Assembly: GCA_965216645.1 (NCBI GenBank)
Contig: CBDCGJ010000053.1
Span: 62,001-126,000, forward strand
Source: CBDCGJ01 sp965216645
GTDB taxonomy: Bacteria > Pseudomonadota > Alphaproteobacteria > GCA-2731375
Length of the DNA: 64,000 nt
Reading direction: 5' to 3'
Each line of letters begins with the position of its first letter. Positions within the stretch are counted from its first letter, which is position 1. Under the pieces are notes generated by a model. The model saw only the letters and a program-made list of their open reading frames with translations. It ran no database searches and had not been told where the DNA came from. Shown one piece after another: positions 9,394 through 17,907 of the stretch. Both the position numbers and the translations under genes were made by a program.

Positions 9394-10002
9394 ATGGCGC
9401 CCTTCGACCCTGCCACCACGGCCTTGGCGATCATCGATATGCAGAACGACTTCATCCACCCGGACGGTGCCTATGGCCGGGCCGGGCAAACCGCCGACGC
9501 CATCGCGGATCTGCCCGCACGTCTGACACCGGTGGCCGACGCCACGCGCAAGGCTGGCGGCTGGATCGTCTCCACGCACTTTACCTTGGTCGCCGGCAAG
9601 GGCGGCGTACCGTTCATTTCGGAGCATCTGAAGAAATCTCGGCCGTTCCTGGGACCGGGCGATTTTGCACCCGGCGGGTTCGGCCATGCCCTGATCGATG
9701 AATTGCAGCCCGCGGATCTATCGGTCGAGAAGGTCGCCTTCTCCGCCTTTTACGCCAGCCGCCTGGATTGGCTGCTGCGCCGCGCCGGCATCGAGACATT
9801 GGCGTTCTGCGGCATCGTCACCAACGGGGGCGTCGCCACGACATTGCGGGACGCCCATGTGCGGGATTATCACTGCATTCTGCTGTCGGACGGGTGTGCC
9901 GCTTTCGATCCGCAGGCCCATGACAGCACCGTCGTCGCCCTATCGACCATTGCCGACGTCATGACCTGCGCCGACTTCATCACGGCCCTGGAGAATACAT
10001 GA
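9394..10002 (+). CDS. Isochorismatase-like hydrolase lacking the usual nucleophilic Cys
   Basis: A 202-residue isochorismatase-fold protein. Asp15 (AIIDMQNDF) and Lys113 (VEKVAFSAF) of the family triad are present. The third position, normally Cys in T-N-x-C-V, is Gly146 in FCGIVTNGGVATTLRDA. Nicotinamidases and N-carbamoylsarcosine amidohydrolases need that Cys; true isochorismatases (EntB, PhzD) also lack it and use Asp/Lys with water. Either the enzyme hydrolyses a vinyl ether or similar bond, or Cys139 or another residue substitutes. It lies between hyuA (1-nt gap) and the FAD oxidoreductase (4-nt overlap), so it acts in the same pathway. Family assignment is secure; the reaction is open. 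Confidence 0.88.
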   Translation: MAPFDPATTALAIIDMQNDFIHPDGAYGRAGQTADAIADLPARLTPVADATRKAGGWIVSTHFTLVAGKGGVPFISEHLKKSRPFLGPGDFAPGGFGHALIDELQPADLSVEKVAFSAFYASRLDWLLRRAGIETLAFCGIVTNGGVATTLRDAHVRDYHCILLSDGCAAFDPQAHDSTVVALSTIADVMTCADFITALENT

Positions 10003-11375
10003 CCGACTTCGATATCGAGGTACCGATCGCGATCGTCGGCGCCGGTGCCTGTGGTTTGACTGCCGCGCTGGCGGCCCACGACGCCCGCGTCGAGGCGCTG
10101 GTGCTGGAGCGGGACGCCGTACCGCAAGGCTCGACCGCACTATCGTCCGGCATGATCCCAGCCTGCAACACGAAAGCTCAGACCGCCGCCGGAATAACCG
10201 ACAGCGTCGAAACATTCGCCGGCGATATTCTGGCTAAAAACCGTGGCCAAACCGACATGGATTTGGTCCGCGAGATCTGCGCCGCATCCGGCCCGGCGGT
10301 GGATTGGCTCACCGATCGTCACCACATCCCGCTAACCTTGGTCGACGGGTTTCTCTATCCCGGTCACAGCTGCGCCCGCATGCACGCGCCGGTGTCCCGG
10401 ACCGGCGGCGATCTGATCGGCGCTTTAAACCAGGCAACCGAACGGGTCGGTATCGATGTACTCACGAACGCCCTGGTGACCGATTTGATTGCCGATCGCG
10501 ACCGCATCTTGGGATTGCGCTTGGAACGTCCCGACGGCACGGTTTCGACGGTCGGTTGCCACGCCTTGATCCTGGCCTGCAACGGTTATGGCGGCAACCC
10601 GGCGCTCCTCGCCGAACATATTCCGGCAATGTCCGACAGCCTGTATTTCGGTCACGCCGGCAATCAAGGCGACGCCATACGCTGGGGCGCGGAACTAGGG
10701 GCTGCGGTGGCGGATATGGGCGCCTTCCAGGGACATGGCGCCGTGGCGCAACCCCACGGCATTCTCATTACCTGGGCCCTGATGATGGAAGGCGGTATTC
10801 AGGTCAACCGACGGGGCGAGCGATTTTCGAACGAACATGACGGCTACTCGGAGCAAGGACGACGAGTTTTAGCCCAGCCGGAGGGTCTCGCCTGGTGTCT
10901 TTATGATCAACGGCTACACGATCTAGGTCTGGCGTTCGACGATTACAGACAAGCCGATGCGGCCGGCGCTATACGACGAGCGGACACGATCGACGAGCTG
11001 GCGGCCAGTTTCGATCTGCCCGCAGAGACACTGAACGATACCATCGCCGAGACGCAAAGGCTGGCCCGGGGTAAGGGCCAAGACCGCTTCGGCCGCGATT
11101 TCACCGGCAGGCCGGCGCTCAACCCACCCTATTTCGGCGTACGCGTGACCGGAGCGCTGTTCCATACGCAGGGCGGGCTAACCGTCGACAAGCGGGCTCG
11201 GGTCCTGCGTCCGAACGGAACGCCGCTACCAAATCTGTTTGCCGGCGGCGGCGCGGCACGAGGATTGTCGGGGCCGTCCGATTGGGGTTATCTATCCGGC
11301 AACGGCCTGCTGACCGCCATCGTCCTCGGCCGCCAGGCCGGCCGCAGTGCCAGCGCCTTGTTGGAGACGTCCTGA
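9999..11375 (+). CDS. FAD-dependent oxidoreductase, fumarate reductase / ketosteroid dehydrogenase-like
   Basis: A 458-residue flavoprotein. The Rossmann motif IVGAGACGLTAALAA at residues 11-25 binds the ADP of FAD, followed by the acidic strand end LVLERD. The C-terminal FAD-binding segment reads NLFAGGGAARGLSG and YLSGNGLLTAIVLGR. Overall this is the succinate dehydrogenase/fumarate reductase flavoprotein superfamily, which adds or removes hydrogen across a C-C bond next to a carbonyl or carboxylate. No signal peptide or haem site is visible, so a soluble cytoplasmic enzyme is likely. It overlaps the preceding gene by 4 nt and the next by 1 nt. Confidence 0.88.
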   Translation: MTDFDIEVPIAIVGAGACGLTAALAAHDARVEALVLERDAVPQGSTALSSGMIPACNTKAQTAAGITDSVETFAGDILAKNRGQTDMDLVREICAASGPAVDWLTDRHHIPLTLVDGFLYPGHSCARMHAPVSRTGGDLIGALNQATERVGIDVLTNALVTDLIADRDRILGLRLERPDGTVSTVGCHALILACNGYGGNPALLAEHIPAMSDSLYFGHAGNQGDAIRWGAELGAAVADMGAFQGHGAVAQPHGILITWALMMEGGIQVNRRGERFSNEHDGYSEQGRRVLAQPEGLAWCLYDQRLHDLGLAFDDYRQADAAGAIRRADTIDELAASFDLPAETLNDTIAETQRLARGKGQDRFGRDFTGRPALNPPYFGVRVTGALFHTQGGLTVDKRARVLRPNGTPLPNLFAGGGAARGLSGPSDWGYLSGNGLLTAIVLGRQAGRSASALLETS

Positions 11376-12223
11376 TGCCCACGCCTTGGCCCGACAATGC
11401 CCGCCTTGCGCTCTCCCTCGTCGTCAATGTGGAGGAAGGGGCGGAGATGTCGATCGCCGACGGCGACAAAACGCCCGAACCCGTCGACGAGTTGGGGGCC
11501 GTTCCGCGCCGGCCGATCCGCAACTACAGCAACGAAAGCAACTATCAATACGGCATCAAGGCCGGGGCGCCGCGGGTCCTGAAGCTGCTATCGGACTATC
11601 GCATGCCCACGACCTTCGCCGCCGCCGCCGTCAGTCTGGAACGGGCGCCGGATTTGGCCAGTGAAATCTCCGACGCCGGCCACGAGGTCTGCTGCCATGG
11701 CTGGCGTTGGGTGCATCAATTCCGCATGTCGGAGGACGAGGAGCGGGAATTCATCCGCAAGGGGCTCGCGTCGCTCGAACGCACCACGGGTCAACGGCCC
11801 GTCGGCTGGTTGTCGCGCTATCTCTTGACCGACAATACCCGGCGCCTGCTGGCGGAAGAAGGCTTGCTTTATCACATGGACGACTTCTCCGACGATCAGC
11901 CTTTTTGGGCGGAGGCCGGCGGCAAGCCGATCCTGATCTTGCCCTACGCCATCGACAGCAACGATATGAAGATGTGGACCGCGCCGGCGCTGACGCCCGC
12001 CCAATGGCTGGACTATGCGGTCGACAGTTTCGACTGGCTGTACCGCGAAGGCACCGAAGCGACCCGGATGATGTCGCTTGGGCTGCATCTCAGAATTATC
12101 GGCCGACCGGGCCGAATCGGTTACCTGGAAAAATTCCTGCAACATGTGCGTCGCCACGACGACGTCTGGATCGCCACCCGCGCCGAGATCGCCCGCCACT
12201 GGATCGCCGCCAACCCGAGATGA
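11375..12223 (+). CDS. Polysaccharide deacetylase family protein, PuuE/allantoinase-like
   Basis: A 282-residue NodB-fold protein starting at 11375 within TGATG shared with the previous stop. The segment LSLVVNVEEGAEMSIADGD near the N-terminus is the hallmark of the PuuE (metal-independent allantoinase) and HpPgdA cyclic-imidase branch rather than secreted chitin deacetylases. Later segments include FAAAAVSLERAPDLA, HEVCCHGWRW and LSRYLLTDNTRRLL. There is no signal peptide. In this operon, beside a hydantoinase pair, a role in opening a cyclic ureide or imide fits better than polysaccharide modification. That role is inferred from family and context. Confidence 0.88.
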   Translation: MPTPWPDNARLALSLVVNVEEGAEMSIADGDKTPEPVDELGAVPRRPIRNYSNESNYQYGIKAGAPRVLKLLSDYRMPTTFAAAAVSLERAPDLASEISDAGHEVCCHGWRWVHQFRMSEDEEREFIRKGLASLERTTGQRPVGWLSRYLLTDNTRRLLAEEGLLYHMDDFSDDQPFWAEAGGKPILILPYAIDSNDMKMWTAPALTPAQWLDYAVDSFDWLYREGTEATRMMSLGLHLRIIGRPGRIGYLEKFLQHVRRHDDVWIATRAEIARHWIAANPR

Positions 12224-13626
12224 CCATGGACGCCATCGCCCGTTTTGCCGACCACGTTATCGCCACCGATTTCGACGCTTTGCCGGAACAGGCCGTAGCT
12301 GCCGCGAAAACCTTCATTCTCGACAGCCTGGGCGTCGGCCTGGTCGGCAGCGCCGGACCCTGGACGTCGGAGCTGATCGATACCGCGCAAAGCTGGGGCC
12401 GCGGCGAGGATGCGCGCGTCTTCTCCCATGGCACGCGATTGCCGGCGCCGGCGGCGGCCATGTGCAACGCCTATCAGATCCATAACTGCGAGTATGACTG
12501 CGTCCATGAGGATGCGGTGGTCCACCCGGTCACCGTGGTCTTGCCGAGCGTACTGGCAGTGGCGGAGCGGATTGGCGGGGTCGGCGGCAGGGATCTGATC
12601 ACGGCGGTGGCGTTGGGCGTCGAAGTGGCGTGCCATTTGGGTGTCGCCGCGACCTCCGGTTTACGCTTCTTCCGACCGGGCACGGCCGGCGCCTTCGCCG
12701 GCGTGTCCGGCATCGCCAAGTTGCTGAACTTTGACCGGCAAACCCTGATCCATGCCTATTCCATTGCTTACGCCCAGGTTTGCGGGACAATGCAATCCCA
12801 TAGCGAAGGGTCCATGCTGCTCGGCATGCAAATCGCCTTCAACGCCCGCAATGCGGTGATGGCGACAGACATGGCCGCGGCCGGCCTAAGCGGTCCGCAA
12901 CAGGTGCTGGAAGGGGAATTCGGCTATTTCCGGCTGATCGAGGCGAGCTACGATCTGGCGCCGGTTTTAGCGGACCTGGGCCGAACCTGGCGGATCACGG
13001 AAGTGGCGCATAAACCCTTCCCCTCCGGCCGCGCGACCCATGGCGTGGTCGACGCGGTGCTGCAGTTGATGTCCCGCGACAAGGTGACGGCGGACCAGGT
13101 TCAATCGGTTGTGGCGACATTGCCGCCGCTGACCCATCAATTGGTCGGTCGGCCGGTCAAGGACAAGATGGACGTCAATTACGCTCGGCTCTGCATACCG
13201 TTCGTGACCGCGCGCCTCTTGCGCAATGGCGGGCTAAGCGTCGCCGACTTCGCGCCGGCGGCACTGACCGATCCGGACAGTCTGGCACTGGCGCGGCGGG
13301 TCCGCTGCGAGATCGACGACAACCCGGATCCGAACGCCCTCTCTCCGGTGACCGTCACTATGGAACTCTCGGACGGGCGGTGGTTACGGGCCGAGATCGA
13401 CGTGGTCTACGGCAATCCGCTGAAGCCGATGAAGCGGGAAGATCAATTGGCTAAGTTCCGCGTCAATGCCGCCGGGGCCGCCAAGCCCTTGCCGGAAGAC
13501 CAGGTGGGCGTGGCTGATCGACTGTCTCGAGAACCTGGAAGCGTTGCCAGAACTACGTCAGCTGGTCGATCGCATGGTGGCCTGAGATGGCGAGCTACTT
13601 CGAGGAGGCGGATATCGCCGCGATAG
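12220..13626 (+). CDS. MmgE/PrpD family protein, C-terminus probably frameshifted
   Basis: A protein of the 2-methylcitrate dehydratase/cis-aconitate decarboxylase/iminodisuccinate epimerase superfamily. ATG at 12220 overlaps the preceding stop (ATGA); an in-frame ATG at 12226 is an alternative. Recognisable stretches are ILDSLGVGLVGS, NAYQIHNCEYDCVHEDAVVHP, FRPGTAGAFAGVSGIAKLL, KPFPSGRATHGVVDA and YGNPLKPM. The final ~40 residues as read do not resemble the family. Near 13508 a +1 indel in a GGG run would switch to a frame reading LIDCLENLEALPELRQLVD and ending in TGA at 13583-13585, just before the next ATG. The true end is therefore probably 13585. Substrate unknown; an isomerase, dehydratase or decarboxylase role is likely. 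Confidence 0.85.
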   Translation: MTMDAIARFADHVIATDFDALPEQAVAAAKTFILDSLGVGLVGSAGPWTSELIDTAQSWGRGEDARVFSHGTRLPAPAAAMCNAYQIHNCEYDCVHEDAVVHPVTVVLPSVLAVAERIGGVGGRDLITAVALGVEVACHLGVAATSGLRFFRPGTAGAFAGVSGIAKLLNFDRQTLIHAYSIAYAQVCGTMQSHSEGSMLLGMQIAFNARNAVMATDMAAAGLSGPQQVLEGEFGYFRLIEASYDLAPVLADLGRTWRITEVAHKPFPSGRATHGVVDAVLQLMSRDKVTADQVQSVVATLPPLTHQLVGRPVKDKMDVNYARLCIPFVTARLLRNGGLSVADFAPAALTDPDSLALARRVRCEIDDNPDPNALSPVTVTMELSDGRWLRAEIDVVYGNPLKPMKREDQLAKFRVNAAGAAKPLPEDQVGVADRLSREPGSVARTTSAGRSHGGLRWRATSRRRISPR

Positions 13627-14946
13627 CGCGCGACTATCCCCTACGCGACTTCGCGGTTGACGAAGACGAACGCCACGCCTTACAGGAGCGACGATTTCTG
13701 GCGGTCGTCGAGCGGGCCTGGCAGGTGCCGTTTTACCGCCGGCGTTGGCACGCGGCCGGTTTGGCGCCCGGCGACATAGGCGGCCTGGACGATCTGACCA
13801 AACTGCCGCCTTACAGCAAGGCCGACCTAATGGAGAGCGTGGCCGCCAACCCGCCTTTCGGCGACTTTCACGGCGTCGATTTCGCCGCCGCCGCCCGGCC
13901 CGAACGTGGTGCTGCACACCACATCGGGTACGACCGGCGCGCCGCAGCCGCTGCTGTTCGGTGCCCGGGATCGGGAAATCCAGAACGCGTTGCTGGCGCG
14001 CGCCTACATCATGCAGGGCCTGCGCGCGGACGATGTCGTGCAATCGCTCTATGGCTTTGGCTTGGTCAATGGCGGTCACTATGTCCGCGAGGCGATCCTG
14101 CATTTCACCAAAGCTTTGCTGCTGCCGGCCGGCACGGGGCACGATACGCCGTCCGAACGGCAGGTGCGCTTGATGCGCGATTTCGGCGTCACCGCGCTGG
14201 TCGGATTCGCGGACTATATCAAGAAGCTGGCCCAGGTCCGCGACCAGCTCGGGTTCGACCTGGAAATCCGGTTGATCAGCGGTCATCTGGGACAGGAAAA
14301 CCGAAGGGAGCTCGCCGACCTCTGGCCCGGCGCCCAGATCTACGACTGGTATGGCGTCGGCGACACCGGTATCGTCGCCGCCGAAGGACCGCGTCAGAAC
14401 GGCCTCCATATCTGGGAGGACGCGCATCTCGTCGAAATCCTCAATCCGGCAAGCGGTCAGCCGGCGCCGGACGGCAACGAAGGTGATATCTGCGTCACCA
14501 GCCTGTTCAAGACCGACGTATATCCCATCGTCCGCTTCAACACCAAGGACGTCTCGGCGATCCTGCCGCCGGCCCCAGCGAGCGGCCTCGGTTTTCGCCG
14601 CCTCGCCGGCTTCCAGGGCCGCAGCGACAATATGGTCAAGCTGCGGGGCGTCAACGTCTATCCGACGGCGATCGGCGGCATGCTGTCCGCGCATTCGGCA
14701 CTGACCGGCGAGTATGTCTGCGAATGGATCCGGCGCGACGGGCGGGAGGACCTGCGCATTCTGGTCGAATGCCACCAAGCCGATCTCGCAAATATGCGTG
14801 ACCAAGTTGCCGGCAGCTTGCGCCAACGGCTCGGCGTTTCGGTCGAGGTCGAACTTGTGGCGCCAGGCGGCACGGCGGCCCTGACGGAAATCGAGCGCCG
14901 GCAGAAGCCGATCCGTCTCATCGACCGGCGAAAGGAACAGTCTTAG
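13587..14946 (+). pseudogene. Phenylacetate-CoA ligase family protein (PaaK-like), frameshifted
   Basis: An adenylate-forming enzyme of the PaaK/CapK type and the last gene of the operon. The first frame gives the N-terminal part (RAWQVPFYRRRWHAAGL, LPPYSKADLMESVAANPPFG). A second frame carries the ATP/AMP motif LHTTSGTTGAPQPLLFG and the rest, including IYDWYGVGDTG, YPIVRFNTKDVS and GRSDNMVKLRGVNVYP. The switch is near 13893 in a GCC/CCC-rich stretch; dropping one C gives AAAAGPNVVLHTTSG and restores one ~452-residue protein. The start ATG lies 1 nt after the corrected PrpD stop. The enzyme probably activates a pathway acid as its CoA thioester. Confidence 0.83.
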
Positions 14947-15605
14947 GCGCCGCGGGTTTCCGGATATCGCAGGCGGGCCAGGAGCCGCCAGGGCGTCGGT
15001 AGCTTGCCCAGCCGTTTTTCGATTTTGCCGCGGTATATCTGTATCTTCATAATTCCCGAGATTCGGCGGTCCAAGAACGCCCAAGTCTCGGTATAGTCGT
15101 CGCTCCTATCGTCGAGCCAGTATAACAGTGTCGGCAAATAGACGCCGGCCAGCAAGGCCCGCTTCGTATACCAGTTGAAATCCGTGGCGTTGTCGCCGGC
15201 GAGCCGCCGCCACATTACATCGACGGTGCGGGCCAAATGGCGCACCGCCAGGGGCCCGCGGCCGGGTAGAACAAGAACCGCCAGCGCTCGGCGGACCGCC
15301 TCGCGATGGGGTGCCGCCTGACGCAATCTAGTTTCGACAATCTTCGCGATCCGCTCCCGAATGCGGAGGGCACCGAGGTCGATCTCTTCGCAGGCCGCCG
15401 CCATTTCCCGGTCGGCCTCGTCCAGATAGAAGTCGAGCAGGTCCCGAACGCCGCCCGGAAAGGCGCGCGCCGCCATAACATCGTCGTAGCCGGCTTGCGT
15501 TACCGCGGTCCGCAATGCCGCCGCCGTCCAGCCGTCGAAGGCGGCATTGGCCAATACCCGATCGAGAATGGCGCGTCGTTCCGCCGCCAGATAGATTTCG
15601 GTCAT
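14943..15605 (-). CDS. COQ9 family protein (ubiquinone biosynthesis accessory)
   Basis: A 220-residue protein whose N-terminal ~60 residues have a TetR-like helical fold (DRVLANAAFDGWTAAALRTA) and whose C-terminus has the COQ9 pattern WYTKRALLAGVYLPTLLYWL followed by FLDRRI. COQ9 proteins bind an isoprenoid lipid and help hydroxylation steps of ubiquinone synthesis at the membrane. The gene starts within the stop of def (ATGA) and meets the ligase gene tail to tail with overlapping stops. It could be misread as a TetR regulator, but the C-terminal signature argues against that. Confidence 0.85.
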   Translation of the reverse strand: MTEIYLAAERRAILDRVLANAAFDGWTAAALRTAVTQAGYDDVMAARAFPGGVRDLLDFYLDEADREMAAACEEIDLGALRIRERIAKIVETRLRQAAPHREAVRRALAVLVLPGRGPLAVRHLARTVDVMWRRLAGDNATDFNWYTKRALLAGVYLPTLLYWLDDRSDDYTETWAFLDRRISGIMKIQIYRGKIEKRLGKLPTPWRLLARLRYPETRGA

Positions 15606-16165
15606 GCGGCATCCTCCGTATCGTCCCTGGCCTGTCGTGCGGCCAGATAGTGCCGGTACTCGCTGTCATAAATCAGCTTGCCGAGATCGTTCATGCGTTG
15701 CGGATAGAGCATGCCATCGAGATGGTCACATTCGTGCTGGACCACGCGGGCGTGGAAACCGCTGGCCTCCCGATTGACGGAATCGCCATTCTGATCAAGG
15801 CCGCGATAGCGGATATGGCGGTATCGCGGCACCAGACCCCGCAAACCAGGTACCGAAAGACACCCCTCCCAATCCTCGGTCATCTCTTGGCTCAATGGTT
15901 CGATTTCCGGGTTGATCAGCACGTTCAGCAGATCTTCGCCCTCGTCATCCGGCGCGCCGTCGGCGGCAAAGGGCGCGACGAACAACACCACCCGCTTCGG
16001 CACATAGATCTGTGGCGCCGCCAGTCCGGCGCCTTGCGCATCCACCATGGTGTCGTACATGTGACCGATCAGGTCTTGAATGTCGTCGCTCAAGGGATCT
16101 GCCACCGCTTCCGCCGGCCGGCGCAGTATCGGATGACCCATACGGGCGATTTTCATGATCGCCAT
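15602..16165 (-). CDS. def: Peptide deformylase
   Basis: Removes the formyl group from nascent proteins. All three family motifs are present in a 187-residue protein: GAGLAAPQ at 45-52, EGCLSVPG at 100-107 with metal ligand Cys102, and QHECDHLDG at 143-151 with metal ligands His144 and His148 and catalytic Glu145. The internal acidic insertion around 70-79 (DGAPDDEGED) is unremarkable for alphaproteobacterial paralogues. It ends 4 nt inside the coq9 start and follows pntB by about 25 nt on the same strand. It could be the main or a secondary copy; no fmt gene is adjacent. Confidence 0.96.
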   Translation of the reverse strand: MAIMKIARMGHPILRRPAEAVADPLSDDIQDLIGHMYDTMVDAQGAGLAAPQIYVPKRVVLFVAPFAADGAPDDEGEDLLNVLINPEIEPLSQEMTEDWEGCLSVPGLRGLVPRYRHIRYRGLDQNGDSVNREASGFHARVVQHECDHLDGMLYPQRMNDLGKLIYDSEYRHYLAARQARDDTEDAA

Positions 16166-16190
16166 CGGCGACTATCCCGGATCGGCGGCG

Positions 16191-17576
16191 CTAAAGCGCC
16201 TGGAGTATCTCGTCGACCATCTGTTTGGCGTCGGCGAACAGCATCATCGTATTATCCGCATAAAACAGATCGTTGTCGATGCCGGCATAGCCGGGCGACA
16301 GGGACCGCTTCACGAATAAAACGGTAGCCGACTTGTCCACATCCAAAATCGGCATGCCGGCTATCGGGCTTTGCGGATCGGTGCGCGCGGCCGGATTGGT
16401 CACGTCATTGGCGCCGATCACGAAGGAAACGTCCGTATTGGCGAAATCCGGATTGATTTCCTCCAACTCCAGAACCTCGTCGTAAGGCACGTTGGCTTCC
16501 GCCAGCAGCACGTTCATATGACCGGGCATGCGGCCGGCCACCGGATGAATGGCATAGCGGACCTGAACGCCGTGGTCCTTCAACTTGTCCGCCATCTCGC
16601 GCACGGAATGCTGCGCCTGCGCCACGGCCATGCCGTAGCCGGGGACGATGACGACGGAACGCGCATTCTTCATGATAAAGGCGGCATCGTCGGCGCTGCC
16701 CGGTTTCACTGGCCGGTCGCTGCGGATTTGCGATACGACGGCGTCGCCGCCGAACCCGCCCAGAATCACCGAGATGAAGGAGCGGTTCATCGCCTTGCAC
16801 ATGATGTAAGACAGGATCGCGCCGGAGGAACCGACCAGAGCGCCGGTAATGATCAACGCCGTATTCTCCAAAGTGAAGCCGATGCCGGCGGCGGCCCAGC
16901 CGGAATAGGAATTCAGCATCGAGACGATGACCGGCATATCGGCGCCGCCGATCGGAATGATCAGCAGGAAGCCGACGGCGAAGGCGATCAAGGTCATCAG
17001 CCAGAACCAGGTCGGTGCGGCGTCGAGCGCGAAGAGGACGATCAGACCGATGATGATCAAGCCGATCACCGCATTCACCGCGTGCTGCCCAGGGAAGACG
17101 ATCGGGTTGCCGCTCATGATGCCCTGCAGCTTGCCGAAGGCGATGATGGAGCCGGAGAAGGTGATCGCGCCGATCACCACGCCCAAGGCCATTTCGATCC
17201 GGCTGGCCAATTTCAACTCGCCGTTGGCGTCCGTGATCCCATAGGCTTCCGGATTGTAGAAGGCGGCGGCGGCGACCAAAACGGCGGCGAGACCGACCAG
17301 AGAGTGGAACGCGGCCACCAATTGCGGCATATCCGTCATCTTGATCCGCACGGCGATCACCGTGCCGATCGCGCCGCCGATCACCAGAGCGATCAGAATC
17401 CAAACATAGGAAACCACGTCCGGGTCGATGATGGTGGTGACGATAGCGATCGCCATCCCGACCATGCCGTAAAGATTACCGGTCCGCGAAGTGTCCGGCG
17501 AGGAAAGGCCGCGCAGGGCCATAATGAACAGAATGGAGGCGACGAGATAAGCGAGCGCCGTCAGATTAGCGGTCAT
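16191..17576 (-). CDS. pntB: NAD(P) transhydrogenase subunit beta
   Basis: A 461-residue subunit of the proton-translocating transhydrogenase, which uses the proton gradient to reduce NADP with NADH. The N-terminal two thirds are membrane spans (domain II). From about 290 the NADP-binding domain III is seen: SVVIVPGYGMAVAQAQHSV, YAIHPVAGRMPGHMNVLLAEA, VIGANDVTNPAA and KSATVLFVKRSLSPGYAG. A GGGGAG box precedes the ATG. It follows pntAB by 9 nt. Length and motifs are standard. Confidence 0.97.
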   Translation of the reverse strand: MTANLTALAYLVASILFIMALRGLSSPDTSRTGNLYGMVGMAIAIVTTIIDPDVVSYVWILIALVIGGAIGTVIAVRIKMTDMPQLVAAFHSLVGLAAVLVAAAAFYNPEAYGITDANGELKLASRIEMALGVVIGAITFSGSIIAFGKLQGIMSGNPIVFPGQHAVNAVIGLIIIGLIVLFALDAAPTWFWLMTLIAFAVGFLLIIPIGGADMPVIVSMLNSYSGWAAAGIGFTLENTALIITGALVGSSGAILSYIMCKAMNRSFISVILGGFGGDAVVSQIRSDRPVKPGSADDAAFIMKNARSVVIVPGYGMAVAQAQHSVREMADKLKDHGVQVRYAIHPVAGRMPGHMNVLLAEANVPYDEVLELEEINPDFANTDVSFVIGANDVTNPAARTDPQSPIAGMPILDVDKSATVLFVKRSLSPGYAGIDNDLFYADNTMMLFADAKQMVDEILQAL

Positions 17577-17585
17577 GCCGCTCCC

Positions 17586-17885
17586 CTACTTCTTCTTCTT
17601 GTACATGGCCAGCATGCGCTGGGTGACGGCAAATCCGCCGAAGATATTGACCGCGGCCAGCATGATGGCGATGAAACCCATGACCTTGGATAGGCTGACC
17701 TCGGCCGGTCCGGCGGCGATCAGCGCACCGACAATGATCACCGAGGAAATCGCGTTGGTGACGCTCATCAACGGGGTATGCAGGGCGGGCGTGACGCTCC
17801 AGACCACATAATATCCGACGAAAATCGCCAACACGAAAATCGATAGGCGGAAGATGAACGGATCCACCATCGTCGCCGCTTCCAT
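17586..17885 (-). CDS. pntAB: NAD(P) transhydrogenase alpha subunit 2 (membrane part)
   Basis: A 99-residue protein forming the alpha-chain membrane segment of the split transhydrogenase. The start at 17885 (MEAATMVDPFIFRLSIFVLA) is chosen for the GGAAAGGA box upstream; a longer reading would run into pntAA. Three to four hydrophobic spans are visible, including VGYYVVWSVTPALHTPLMSVTNA and GFIAIMLAAVNIFGGFAVT. It ends in a short lysine tail. Alphaproteobacteria commonly carry the alpha subunit in two genes as here. Confidence 0.94.
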   Translation of the reverse strand: MEAATMVDPFIFRLSIFVLAIFVGYYVVWSVTPALHTPLMSVTNAISSVIIVGALIAAGPAEVSLSKVMGFIAIMLAAVNIFGGFAVTQRMLAMYKKKK

Positions 17886-17907
17886 CACGCTTATCCTTTC
17901 CTTGAAA

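Noticed and set aside
14943..15605. TetR-family regulator call for the gene ending the PaaK-like cluster
   Set aside because: The N-terminal helices look TetR-like, but the C-terminal WYTKRALLAGVY region and neighbourhood fit COQ9.
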